A stretch of DNA of 64,000 nucleotides. It comes from Luteimonas saliphila (GTDB taxonomy: Bacteria > Pseudomonadota > Gammaproteobacteria > Xanthomonadales > Xanthomonadaceae). Under the pieces are notes generated by a model, which worked only from the letters and a program-made list of their open reading frames with translations, was not told the DNA's origin and searched no databases. This document shows, piece after piece, positions 23,954 through 30,873 of the stretch. The first letter of the stretch is position 1; each line of letters starts with the position of its first letter. The translations under genes were made by a program, and so were the position numbers. The stretch lies in NCBI RefSeq assembly GCF_016774335.1, contig NZ_JAETWA010000030.1, positions 117,004 through 181,003 on the forward strand, in the 5' to 3' direction.

Positions 23954-24229
23954 ATGCCACCTGAAGCACCCCCGATGCCGCATGCCGCGCTTGCGCCGAC
24001 CCTCGGTGCGACATTCAGCCACGACCCTATGCCTGCCGAATACCGGGGCACTGCGAAGCAGTGGGCCACGCAGGAGCTGGTCGCATACGGCCCGTGGGGC
24101 GCGATCGTCAGCTTCGTCCAGCCCGGCCCGGCGCACCGTCCCGAGCAGTACGCCGGCACCGTCTGGCTCGAAGGCACCTTCACCGCCGACGAACTCCGCC
24201 GCATCCTCGACGCCCTGGAGAACCCCTGA
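23954..24229 (+). CDS. Mini-gene D of the DALENP array, 91 aa
   Basis: Contains AKQWATQELVAYGPWGAIVS and WLEGTFTADELRRILDALEN then P. The beta-rich middle (IVSFVQPGPAHRPEQYAGTV) is unrelated to siblings A to C outside the shared tail. Start lies in the diverged junction copy. Confidence 0.6.
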   Translation: MPPEAPPMPHAALAPTLGATFSHDPMPAEYRGTAKQWATQELVAYGPWGAIVSFVQPGPAHRPEQYAGTVWLEGTFTADELRRILDALENP

Positions 24230-24408
24230 TGCCCGACCGCGGCCCAGTCCTCACCCCCGAACAGCGCATGCGCGAAGCATGGGACGCGGAAGAGGCCTGG
24301 CGCGAGGCCGTCAGGGAAGTATTCGGCGCCGAGGGCTATGCCAAGGTGCAGGTGGTCGCCGCCCAGAAACGCCAGGAGGCGGAGACGCGCCGGCGGCAGT
24401 CCGAGTAG
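24229..24408 (+). CDS. Mini-gene E, last gene of the prophage operon, 59 aa
   Basis: Highly charged helix (QRMREAWDAEEAWREAVREV, then VAAQKRQEAETRRRQSE). It starts in the fourth junction copy but lacks the DALENP tail. No other prophage gene follows before ssrA. Confidence 0.6.
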   Translation: MPDRGPVLTPEQRMREAWDAEEAWREAVREVFGAEGYAKVQVVAAQKRQEAETRRRQSE

Positions 24409-24418
24409 AATGGCCGGG

Positions 24419-24451
24419 CCGTTCAGGGTGTCGCGTGTATAGTCTGAACGG
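24419..24451. repeat. Inverted repeat upstream of ssrA
   Basis: CCGTTCAG (24419-24426) and CTGAACGG (24444-24451), an 8-bp perfect dyad with a 17-nt interior. It marks the zone where the prophage ends and the ssrA promoter begins. It could be an operator, a processing structure, or an attachment-site remnant; the sequence does not decide. Confidence 0.5.
24438..24443 (+). promoter_or_regulatory. Possible ssrA -10 element
   Basis: TATAGT preceded by TG about 60 bp before the mature 5' end of tmRNA. No good -35 is visible, so the promoter call is tentative; the transcript would carry a 5' leader removed by RNase P. Confidence 0.35.
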
Positions 24452-24503
24452 TCAGGATTTGGTCAACCGATGCTCTAGAACCCGCATCATTCCTAGGATC
24501 ACC

Positions 24504-24856
24504 GGGGGTGCACTGGCTTCGACGGGGGTCGCGAAATCACCTGGTGCATGCCGAGGGGGCAGCTTTCCTCGTTAATCCAGCGGCAAACACTTAGTTGCCA
24601 ACGACGACAACTACGCTCTCGCCGCTTAAGGCGTAAGCCCCGAACCCACTTGTGCCCGTACTCGTGGATGTAGGGTCATCATTACGGGAACCAGCCGCGG
24701 TGGCCGCCTGTCTGCCGTGGTTGAACTCACAGGCTGGTTCCCTGGCGCGCTTCGCACGCCGTGCTGCCAGGGGACGAGATCCAACGGCGAGCTAAGCATG
24801 TAGGACCGGGGATGGAGTGCCTTCGGACGCGGGTTCGATTCCCGCCACCTCCACCA
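24504..24856 (+). ncRNA. ssrA: tmRNA (ssrA), 353 nt
   Basis: Starts GGGGGTGCACTGGCTTCGAC and ends in the T-arm GGTTCGATTCCCGCC plus ACCTCCACCA. The 5' GGGGGUG pairs with 3' CACCUCC, with a G-U at the third pair, the alanine identity element. The tag reading frame is at 24597-24629 and encodes ANDDNYALAA then stop, resuming on GCC. tmRNA rescues stalled ribosomes by trans-translation. The 3' end is the integration target of the downstream island, and the island reconstitutes it. Confidence 0.97.
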
Positions 24857-24857
24857 T
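24834..24857. mobile_element. attL: island insertion site in the 3' end of ssrA
   Basis: The 3' segment of ssrA (TTCGATTCCCGCCACC then TCCACCAT) is repeated imperfectly at 36538-36560 (TTCGATAGCCGCCACC then CCACCAT; two mismatches plus one gap). The P4-type integrase gene starts 160 bp downstream, as expected for an element that uses an RNA-gene 3' end as attB. Confidence 0.65.
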
Positions 24858-24883
24858 TTATTGTTCCAAGGCGTACCACAGAG

Positions 24884-24923
24884 ACCCGGAAGATCCTGAT
24901 TCGCAAGGGCTTCCGGGTTTTTT
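24884..24923 (+). terminator. Intrinsic terminator after ssrA
   Basis: Stem ACCCGGAAG (24884-24892) with CTTCCGGGT (24910-24918), then six T. It is on the island side of attL, so the island supplies ssrA with a terminator. Confidence 0.85.
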
Positions 24924-24968
24924 GTTTCTGTGGGACTCCACGGAACCCCTTGCAATCCTCGCAGCGGC

Positions 24969-24989
24969 GGGGGCATCGTTGGGGGCACG
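24969..24989. repeat. Left arm-type direct repeat of the island
   Basis: Two GGGGGCA units separated by 5 bp, in the form GGGGGCATCGTTGGGGGCAC plus one more base. The right end has the same layout at 36464-36484 with only the spacer and one base changed. This is the kind of G-rich tandem seen beside P4-type integrases, probably Int arm sites. Confidence 0.65.
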
Positions 24990-25018
24990 CGGCCTCTGCC
25001 GCGGCCTGGATGCCCCCA

Positions 25019-26242
25019 ATGCCGCTTACTGAACTCGCCGTCCGCAAGGTCTCCCCATCCGACAAGGTGCAACGTCTGTTCGACGGCGGCGGCCTCTATC
25101 TTGAGGTCACGCCGGCCGGGGGCAAGCTGTGGCGCCAGAAGTATCGGTTCGGTGGCAAGGAGAAGCGCCTCGCCCACGGCACCTATCCCGACGTGGGCCT
25201 TGCCGATGCGCGCGAGCGCCGTGACGCCGCGCGCAAGCTGCTTGCCAACGGCGTGGATCCCAGCGAGCACAAGCGAGCCGCCAAGCTCGCCGGCGCGGAG
25301 CGCGCAGGCAACAGCTTCGAGGTCGTTGCGCGCGAGTGGCTGGAGAAACGCGACTGGGTGCCAAGCTACAAGGCGAAGGTCGTGGCGTGGCTCGACAACG
25401 ACGTCTTCCCGTACATCGGGGCCCGGCCCGTCGCCGAACTCACCGCGCCCGAATTCCTGCGCGTCGGTCGGCGCATCGAGGACCGCGGAGCGATCGAGAG
25501 CGCGCACCGCGTTCTGCAGAACTGCGGCCAGGTGATGCGCTACGCGATCGCCACCGGCCGGGCGGATCGCAATCCGGTCTCCGACCTCAAGGGCGCGCTC
25601 GCGCCGGCACCCGAGAAGCACCATGCCGCCATCGTGGATCCCGACGGCATCGGTGCCCTGCTCCGCGCCATCGACGGCTACAAGGGCGGCCACGTCACGC
25701 GCTGCGCGCTGCAACTGGCGCCGCTGGTCTTCGTGCGTCCCGGAGAGCTCCGGCAGGCGGAATGGGTTGAGATCGACATGGATGCCGCCGAGTGGAACAT
25801 CCCCGCCCACAAGATGAAGATGCGGCAGCCGCACCTGGTGCCGCTGTCTCGGCAGGCCGTGGCGATCCTGGAAGAGCTGCAGCCACTAACCGGCCACTTC
25901 CGGTATGTCTTCCCCGGCGGCCGCAGCCCTAAGCGCCCGATGAGCGACAACGGCCTTACCGCCGCGCTGCGGCGCATGGGATATGCGCAAGGCACCATGA
26001 CCGTCCACGGGTTTCGCGCGATGGCCCGCACTCGCCTAGACGAGGACCTCGGCTTCAGGCCCGACTTCATCGAGCACCAGCTGGCGCACGCGGTGAAGGA
26101 TCCGAACGGCCGTGCGTACAACCGCACCTCTCACCTAGTCGAGCGCCGCAAGATGATGCAGGCCTGGGCCGACTATCTCGACCACCGCCGCGCCGACACC
26201 GGCAAGGTACTGGAGTTCAAGAAATCCGGCCGACGCCGGTAA
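25019..26242 (+). CDS. int: P4-type tyrosine integrase of the island, 407 aa
   Basis: N-terminal DUF4102-type arm-binding domain (LTELAVRKVSPSDKVQRLFD, GGGLYLEVTPAGGKLWRQKY), core-binding domain about 105-200, and catalytic residues Arg about 239 (FVRPGELR), HGFR about 329, His about 357 and Tyr about 367 in LAHAVKDPNGRAYNRTSHL. ATG 25019 is preferred over the in-frame ATG 25010 because family members begin MPLT. It should integrate into the ssrA 3' end, which it borders. A separate, unrelated integrase serves the prophage to the left. Confidence 0.95.
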   Translation: MPLTELAVRKVSPSDKVQRLFDGGGLYLEVTPAGGKLWRQKYRFGGKEKRLAHGTYPDVGLADARERRDAARKLLANGVDPSEHKRAAKLAGAERAGNSFEVVAREWLEKRDWVPSYKAKVVAWLDNDVFPYIGARPVAELTAPEFLRVGRRIEDRGAIESAHRVLQNCGQVMRYAIATGRADRNPVSDLKGALAPAPEKHHAAIVDPDGIGALLRAIDGYKGGHVTRCALQLAPLVFVRPGELRQAEWVEIDMDAAEWNIPAHKMKMRQPHLVPLSRQAVAILEELQPLTGHFRYVFPGGRSPKRPMSDNGLTAALRRMGYAQGTMTVHGFRAMARTRLDEDLGFRPDFIEHQLAHAVKDPNGRAYNRTSHLVERRKMMQAWADYLDHRRADTGKVLEFKKSGRRR

Positions 26243-26308
26243 AGCGCCCGCCGCCGCTGCTGTAACAGCGACGACGGACTTCCACCACCGTTCGATAGGA
26301 GAACGATC

Positions 26309-26578
26309 ATGGCAACCGAAATTATATCGCCCCCCGACGTCGCCCTCGCCATCAATGTCGGCGAGGAGCTGTCCATTCCGATGGTGAAGCTCGAGCAGGC
26401 CACCTCCGTCGTCAGGCTCATGGCGAGCCTGGACGACAGCGCCAACGTACAGTCCGTCTGCGAGGCGGCCACGCACCTCCATCGGACGTTGGAAGATGTA
26501 CGCCGGGACCTAGACGTCGCACAGGAGCGCCTCCTGGAAGAGTTCGGGAGGTTCAAGGCGGCGCGAGAGGAAGTCTGA
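26309..26578 (+). CDS. Island hypothetical protein, 89 aa
   Basis: Good ribosome-binding site (AGGAG) before ATG 26309. The protein is helical and acidic (VALAINVGEELSIPMVKLEQ, EDVRRDLDVAQERLLEEFGR) with coiled-coil character in the second half. Function unknown. Confidence 0.65.
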   Translation: MATEIISPPDVALAINVGEELSIPMVKLEQATSVVRLMASLDDSANVQSVCEAATHLHRTLEDVRRDLDVAQERLLEEFGRFKAAREEV

Positions 26579-26605
26579 CCATGGCCGCGCACGCAAATTC
26601 ATCGG

Positions 26606-26881
26606 ATGGAATCCATGCCTACTGAGCGGATTGTGGAAGGCGGCGTGCCGTACCAGCACGAGGGGGGAACTCCCCTCGTGCTCCTGCCCCGCCGTGAGGT
26701 GGAGCGCCGTGTCGGTCTCAGCCGGACGACGATCTACCAGCGGATGGCGGCTGGTACGTTCCCGGCGGCCGTGCACGACATCGACAGCGCTACCGTGTGG
26801 TGGCTCGAACACGAGATCACGGGATGGATTCGGGCGCGGGTCGAAGCGCGCGATCGCGCACGTATGCAGGCGCCGCCGTGA
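26606..26881 (+). CDS. AlpA-family regulator 1, 91 aa
   Basis: Residues 23-80 carry VLLPRREVERRVGLSRTTIY then QRMAAGTFPAAVHDIDSATV WWLEHEITGWIRAR, the AlpA pattern: HTH plus a wing that binds DNA as in P4 Vis and CP4-57 AlpA. AlpA proteins activate integrase or excision and satellite operons. Start ATG 26606 is favoured; ATG 26615 is possible. Confidence 0.85.
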   Translation: MESMPTERIVEGGVPYQHEGGTPLVLLPRREVERRVGLSRTTIYQRMAAGTFPAAVHDIDSATVWWLEHEITGWIRARVEARDRARMQAPP

Positions 26882-27597
26882 CGCACTTGGACCTGTTCCC
26901 CAGTGAGTTCTGCGCCGGCACCAGCCCTGCGTGGCAGGCGGCCTGGAAGCACGTGGACGGCCGGGTCCGCGGGCGAAGGCAGGAGCGACAACGCGCGGAG
27001 CTTCGGCGCCTGATCCTCGACGCGCGGATGGTGCGGGTGTACCGATGGGTGGACCAGCAGCTGGATCGGGAAGTCTGGTCGACGGTCGACCGGGGCCAGC
27101 TCCGAGGTCGCCTGTGCGCCGAGTTCCTGGCCGCAGCGGTATGGAATCCAGTCCGTAGCCCGGCAGAGATGCGTGTTGGACGAACCGCGTTGGCTCGCGA
27201 TCTCCTTCGCGCGGCCGCGGCGCTTCGATCCATGGAACTTGAAACGGGTCGGCCAGGCTTGGAGGCTCCGATTGAAGCGCTGGCCGCGCAGTTGCTCGCC
27301 TCGACGCGGAGGCGCGACCGCGCTGACTACTCGCCGCTGGCCCCTTTTGACAAGCTGAATGAGCGCACACGGGACGCGTGGGCATGTGCGCAGCCGCGCT
27401 CAGCGCGTGCCCGCGCCAGGCGATGTGAAATGGTGGTGGCGGCGCTGCTGGCGAAGATCTGCTACCCGGTGTCGGTGGACTTCGAACTGGCCGCTTCTCT
27501 CGTGGACGCCGTAACCGGTGCCAGGCATGGAACCACGATCCCCGCCGACTATCGCGAGCGTGCCCGGAAAAACTTCAGCAGAATCGGAGCGAATTAG
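26878..27597 (+). CDS. Island hypothetical protein, 239 aa
   Basis: GTG start overlapping the AlpA stop. Arginine-rich, helical (GRRQERQRAELRRLILDARM, then MVRVYRWVDQQLDREVWSTV) with a basic C-terminus (TIPADYRERARKNFSRI). No family recognised. Position immediately after an AlpA gene suggests an early satellite function. Confidence 0.65.
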   Translation: MTHLDLFPSEFCAGTSPAWQAAWKHVDGRVRGRRQERQRAELRRLILDARMVRVYRWVDQQLDREVWSTVDRGQLRGRLCAEFLAAAVWNPVRSPAEMRVGRTALARDLLRAAAALRSMELETGRPGLEAPIEALAAQLLASTRRRDRADYSPLAPFDKLNERTRDAWACAQPRSARARARRCEMVVAALLAKICYPVSVDFELAASLVDAVTGARHGTTIPADYRERARKNFSRIGAN

Positions 27598-27671
27598 TCC
27601 CGGTTCCTGCTACACCGATCGTCAATAGTTTCCCCGAGCCGCCCCATAGGGCGCCAAAAGGAAACCATTGA

Positions 27672-27887
27672 ATGAACGCCGCCGCGGACCCCGCTCCCGC
27701 ACGCTTCCTCACCGGCCCCGAGACCGACCGGCTCGTCGGCCTGAGCAAGACCGAAAGATACCGCCGCATCGCGGCTGGAACGTTCCCCAAGCCGATCCAC
27801 CTGGGTCCACATTCGCCCCGGTGGTGCGAAGCGGAAGTCGTCGCGTGGATGAACGAGCAGCGCGCCCGTGCCCGTGGCACCGCATGA
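27672..27887 (+). CDS. AlpA-family regulator 2, 71 aa
   Basis: RFLTGPETDRLVGLSKTERY then RRIAAGTFPKPIHLGPHSPR WCEAEVVAWMNEQRARA, a complete AlpA unit (HTH and conserved AEVxxW C-terminus). It is a second, distinct AlpA gene in the same island, about 1 kb after the first. It may control the replication block that follows. Confidence 0.88.
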   Translation: MNAAADPAPARFLTGPETDRLVGLSKTERYRRIAAGTFPKPIHLGPHSPRWCEAEVVAWMNEQRARARGTA

Positions 27888-27930
27888 TCATCAGCCGCGC
27901 GCTGCGACAGGCACGGGCGCGCGCTGGAAC

Positions 27931-28119
27931 ATGCCCTGCGCTGCCCACCTTCGCGAACAGCTGCCGGAGATCGGCGCGCATCTCGCTGCTGCATGCGAAA
28001 CGTTGCATCGCTACCCGAACCCCGACGCCGCCGATCACCTGGCGCGGACGCTCGAAGGCGCGCGACAGCATGCCCTGGCCCTGGCAGACGCTCTCCGAAG
28101 GGGACCGCCCGATGGCTGA
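27931..28119 (+). CDS. Small helical island protein, 62 aa
   Basis: Reads MPCAAHLREQLPEIGAHLAA then ACETLHRYPNPDAADHLART. The alanine/histidine-rich helices and overlap with the next start (8 nt) support translation. The next gene encodes the initiator. Function unknown. Confidence 0.6.
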   Translation: MPCAAHLREQLPEIGAHLAAACETLHRYPNPDAADHLARTLEGARQHALALADALRRGPPDG

Positions 28120-28804
28120 AAGGAACAACGCCCCGGCGGACCGGGGCGCGAGTGCAGAGCTTGGCGGCGACCTGCAGCGGAATCATACAGGAAGGATCAG
28201 CCCGGTTCTCGAGGTGCAATTGCTGCGCGCTGCCGCGTGCGATTGGCGCCTTTGCCGCGGCGATGTCGCCGTGCTCGCGGTGATTCTGGAGCACTGCAAT
28301 GAGGTAGGCGAAGCGTTCCCGGGCCCAGCCTTGATTGCCAAGCGTGCGCGCTTGGCGACGACCAACGTCAAGGCGCGTCTGCGGAACCTGGAGCGGCTCG
28401 ACTACATCACGATCCTGCGCCCCGGTCCACGGAAAGCGAACCGTTACGTGGTCATGGCCAGCCCGCGAGTCCCGACTCCCGATGAACGCGAAGCCCGCGC
28501 CCAACTAGGTATGCCGGCATACCTAGCACTAGGTATGCGCGCATGCCCAGAGTCAGCCATCAACTCCGACCCGACTAGGTATGCCGGCGTGCCTTCAACT
28601 AGGTATGCCGGCGTGCAGCAACTAGGTACGCCGGCGCGACAGGAATTCGCTTTTGAATACACCTCTCCTGAATTCGCTGCTTCGCAACAGGGAAAGCGGG
28701 CGAGGAACAACGAGCAGGAACACACCGCCCGCGAACGGGAGATCTATGACCGGGCGCACGCCCGCCGGATGCAAGAACTCAAAGCTGCTCTGGAGAAATC
28801 ATGA
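28112..28804 (+). CDS. Replication initiator with internal iterons, 230 aa
   Basis: N-terminal winged helix (RLCRGDVAVLAVILEHCNEV then PALIAKRARLATTNVKARLR), then a repetitive middle (LGMPA, LGMRA, TRYAGV, TRYAGV, LGTPA) and a charged helical tail. The repetitive stretch is encoded by five iterons at 28504-28640, the arrangement of lambda O, whose gene carries its own origin. It should bind these iterons and load helicase. Starts in ATG 28112, overlapping the preceding gene by 8 nt; ATGA overlap with the antirepressor gene. Confidence 0.8.
   Translation: MAERNNAPADRGASAELGGDLQRNHTGRISPVLEVQLLRAAACDWRLCRGDVAVLAVILEHCNEVGEAFPGPALIAKRARLATTNVKARLRNLERLDYITILRPGPRKANRYVVMASPRVPTPDEREARAQLGMPAYLALGMRACPESAINSDPTRYAGVPSTRYAGVQQLGTPARQEFAFEYTSPEFAASQQGKRARNNEQEHTAREREIYDRAHARRMQELKAALEKS
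28504..28680 (+). promoter_or_regulatory. Candidate origin: five iterons plus AT-rich tract
   Basis: Iterons starting ACTAGGTATGCCGGC or close variants at 28504, 28528, 28574, 28598 and 28621, spaced 24, 46, 24 and 23 bp, about one or two units. The first forms a perfect 22-bp palindrome at 28505-28526. An AT-richer tract (28641-28680, containing GAATTCGCTTTTGAATAC) follows. The iterons fall in different reading frames of the gene, so selection is on DNA. Predicted replication origin. Confidence 0.8.
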
Positions 28805-29598
28805 ACCAGCTCTCGATCGCCGACACCACGATTCGCCGTGATGCTGACGGCCGCTATTCACTGAACGATCTTCACCGGGCCAGCGGAGGCAAGGCCAAGC
28901 ACAGGCCTTCGGTCTGGCTGGCGAACAAGCAAGCCCAGGAGCTGGTCAGCGAGGTGGAGCTGGAAGCCGGAATCCCGGCTTTGGCGAAGACTCGCGGCGG
29001 CACGCGCGCTGGAACGTATGTCGCGGAGCAACTGGTTGTGGCGTACGCGGCATGGATCGACGCACGCTTCCACCTGCACGTCGTGAACACCTTCCTGCAG
29101 AGCCAGCGCGCCGCTCGCGTCGCCGCGCAACTGGCGCCGCTCGACGACCCAGCCGCCCTGCGCGGGATGCTGCTGTTCCGCACGGAGCAGGAGATCGCGC
29201 TTCGCCAGAAGCTCGACGAGCAGTCGACGCACGTCGCCGCGTTCGATCGCCTCGCCGAGGCCCGGGGCAGCGTCTCGATCACCGCGGCCGCGAAGACGCT
29301 GAGCATCCCGCCGGCGGCCTTCTTCGCCTGGCTGCAGCAGAACGGCTGGATCTACCGCAGTAGCGAGCACGGCAGCTGGCTGGCGTTCCAGCCCCGGCTC
29401 GACCGTGGCCAACTGAAGCACCGCGTGGTGACGGTCGAGAGGAGCGACGGCACTCCACGGATCGTGGAGCAGGTCCTGGTAACGCCGAAGGGCCTGACTC
29501 GCCTTGCCGAGTTGCTCGAGCTGGCGGCACCCCTCGCGCGACAGTCCGCCGCGGCCAACACCGCGAAGCGCGCGCCGCGCCGCACCAAGGGGGCCTGA
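28801..29598 (+). CDS. KilA-N/ANT-type phage antirepressor, 265 aa
   Basis: KilA-N domain about residues 8-115 (DGRYSLNDLHRASGGKAKHR then PSVWLANKQAQELVSEVELE, WIDARFHLHVVNTFL) and a C-terminal ANT/KilAC domain about 150-245 (SVSITAAAKTLSIPPAAFFA, WLQQNGWIYRSSEHGSWLAF). Such proteins relieve repression by phage repressors. In an island without its own repressor, a likely target is a helper prophage. Overlaps the initiator stop (ATGA). Confidence 0.88.
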   Translation: MNQLSIADTTIRRDADGRYSLNDLHRASGGKAKHRPSVWLANKQAQELVSEVELEAGIPALAKTRGGTRAGTYVAEQLVVAYAAWIDARFHLHVVNTFLQSQRAARVAAQLAPLDDPAALRGMLLFRTEQEIALRQKLDEQSTHVAAFDRLAEARGSVSITAAAKTLSIPPAAFFAWLQQNGWIYRSSEHGSWLAFQPRLDRGQLKHRVVTVERSDGTPRIVEQVLVTPKGLTRLAELLELAAPLARQSAAANTAKRAPRRTKGA

Positions 29599-29600
29599 CC

Positions 29601-29840
29601 ATGCCGCATCCGCCCTCATTCGGGTTTCCCGTGGAACTGGCCAGCCCCGGCGGGCTGTTCCGGGTCGCCTACTTTCCAGGCACGCACATCTTCGGCGGGA
29701 AGGCCGACACGGGCTGGCACTACGCCCGCATGCCCTTCAGCGATGCCACACGCCTTGTCGGCGAGGTGAGCAACAAGGGCCTGACCTTCGACCCCGCCAG
29801 TGTCGCCGACTGGATCGACGCCGTCCTGGAGGAGTTGTAG
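29601..29840 (+). CDS. Small island protein, 79 aa
   Basis: Beta-rich (GGLFRVAYFPGTHIFGGKAD then ARMPFSDATRLVGEVSNKGL), ending in VADWIDAVLEEL. Starts 2 bp after the antirepressor stop. No family recognised. Confidence 0.55.
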   Translation: MPHPPSFGFPVELASPGGLFRVAYFPGTHIFGGKADTGWHYARMPFSDATRLVGEVSNKGLTFDPASVADWIDAVLEEL

Positions 29841-29844
29841 CCAG

Positions 29845-29934
29845 GTGAGCACCATGACCCGGGAGGCACGCGACGAGAAGGCGATCCGCGAACTGCGCGC
29901 GCTGGGCCACCACGACACGCCCGCCGAACGATGA
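29845..29934 (+). CDS. Mini-gene, 29 aa
   Basis: GTG start (AGG upstream) and an ATGA overlap with the next gene. Encodes VSTMTREARDEKAIRELRAL then GHHDTPAER. A start at ATG 29854 is also possible. Supported only by spacing and overlap. Confidence 0.35.
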   Translation: MSTMTREARDEKAIRELRALGHHDTPAER

Positions 29935-30203
29935 GCGACGGAACCCGCAACCGTTGCGTCAGTGAGCGAGGCCGCCAGGTAATGGCAGAGATGCGGTTGG
30001 CCGACCAGCACGTCACGGCCGATGGCCGACTGACGACGGTCGGAGCCGCTGCCTTGATCGGCATTAAGCACGACACGCTGAAGAACTGGAGATCGCAAGG
30101 GAAGGGCCCCCCGCACTTCCGTGCCGGCCAGGTGTGGTACCGGGTGGATGACGTGTTGGATTGGATCGACGAGCAGGAACGCCGATGCACGGAAGGTCAC
30201 TGA
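29931..30203 (+). CDS. MerR/excisionase-type HTH protein, 90 aa
   Basis: TTVGAAALIGIKHDTLKNWR then SQGKGPPHFRAGQVWYRVDD VLDWID matches the HTH_17/excisionase-like winged helix: a helix, a WRSxGKGPPxxR loop, and a VxYRxxDVxxW wing. A third DNA-binding protein of AlpA/Xis-like type in this island. It may be the excision factor. ATGA overlap with the mini-gene. Confidence 0.85.
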   Translation: MSDGTRNRCVSERGRQVMAEMRLADQHVTADGRLTTVGAAALIGIKHDTLKNWRSQGKGPPHFRAGQVWYRVDDVLDWIDEQERRCTEGH

Positions 30204-30264
30204 ACGTCACGGAAGGTAATTTTCCGCTCTCGACGACTTGCGCGCGCTGCCGGAGCATTGCCGC

Positions 30265-30873
30265 ATGGACATTCGACCCGATCTGATCTCTGCAATGAGC
30301 CGCGGCAGCGTCACGCTCGCCGCCCTGGAGCCTGGTGATCTTCCCGACGTGCACCGCGACGAGGTGAAAGTCATCGAGATGGAACTCCGCGCCCAGGCTG
30401 CGAACGGGGCCGTCCTTCGCATGGCCGAAGAACGGCGCGGCCTTCTGGAACAGCGGCACGTTCAACTCGCCCGCCTCAATGAACTGCACCGGGGGATCTA
30501 CAGTGATCCACACATCAGAGAAGAGGTCCGCCGGCAGACGATTGAGGAGTTGCAGCGGCTCGCGCTGACAATGAAGCGTCTCGAGATCCTCGAGATTCTC
30601 CACGACAAGCTGCAGGCGGACTGGTCGCCATTGGCCACCCTCGCGGCCGAGATGCGCACGGTCCTCAACAACCGTCCGAAGCCCGACCCCGGACCCCCAG
30701 TCCAGGAGATGACCGGTGAAGTCAGGCACCTTCTCACCGATTACCACGACGGGCTGGCATCCAACCCGAATCCGCCTTCCGCTGCACCGGCCAAGTTCGT
30801 GCAGCTGCAACAGGCGCCGGCTGTCCAGCAGGCGGAATGGATCACCGGTCTGCACGCCAAGAGGAAGAAGTGA
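30265..30873 (+). CDS. Island helical protein upstream of tape-measure block, 202 aa
   Basis: Long helical, coiled-coil-prone protein (LRMAEERRGLLEQRHVQLAR then VRRQTIEELQRLALTMKRLE) with a proline-rich linker and basic end. ATG 30265 chosen over TTG 30238. Not recognised; could be a DNA or assembly adaptor. Confidence 0.55.
   Translation: MDIRPDLISAMSRGSVTLAALEPGDLPDVHRDEVKVIEMELRAQAANGAVLRMAEERRGLLEQRHVQLARLNELHRGIYSDPHIREEVRRQTIEELQRLALTMKRLEILEILHDKLQADWSPLATLAAEMRTVLNNRPKPDPGPPVQEMTGEVRHLLTDYHDGLASNPNPPSAAPAKFVQLQQAPAVQQAEWITGLHAKRKK

Larger units (their letters stand above)
23385..24231 (+). repeat. Repeated 23-nt gene-junction sequence, four copies
   Basis: Copies at 23385-23407, 23678-23700, 24209-24231 (these three are identical) and a diverged one at 23934-23956 (20 of 23 matching). 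Each contains CTGGAGAACCCCTGATG or its variant: the last codons of one gene (encoding ALENP and stop), a GGAG ribosome-binding core and the ATG of the next gene. Copies 3 and 4 share a further CATCCTC just upstream. Confidence 0.85.

Noticed and set aside
1..24408. Defining the right attachment site of the left prophage
   Set aside because: The left end is outside the window, so no pair of repeats can be compared.
24830..24856. Separate tRNA gene at the end of ssrA
   Set aside because: The T-arm and CCA belong to tmRNA's tRNA-like domain; no other arms of a tRNA are present.
24626..25834. 402-aa minus-strand frame across ssrA and the integrase
   Set aside because: It is antisense to a certain tmRNA and a certain integrase and has no recognisable motif.
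28504..28640. CRISPR-like array
   Set aside because: The repeats are 15-19 bp with 5-30 bp spacing and lie inside a coding sequence; no Cas genes. They are iterons.
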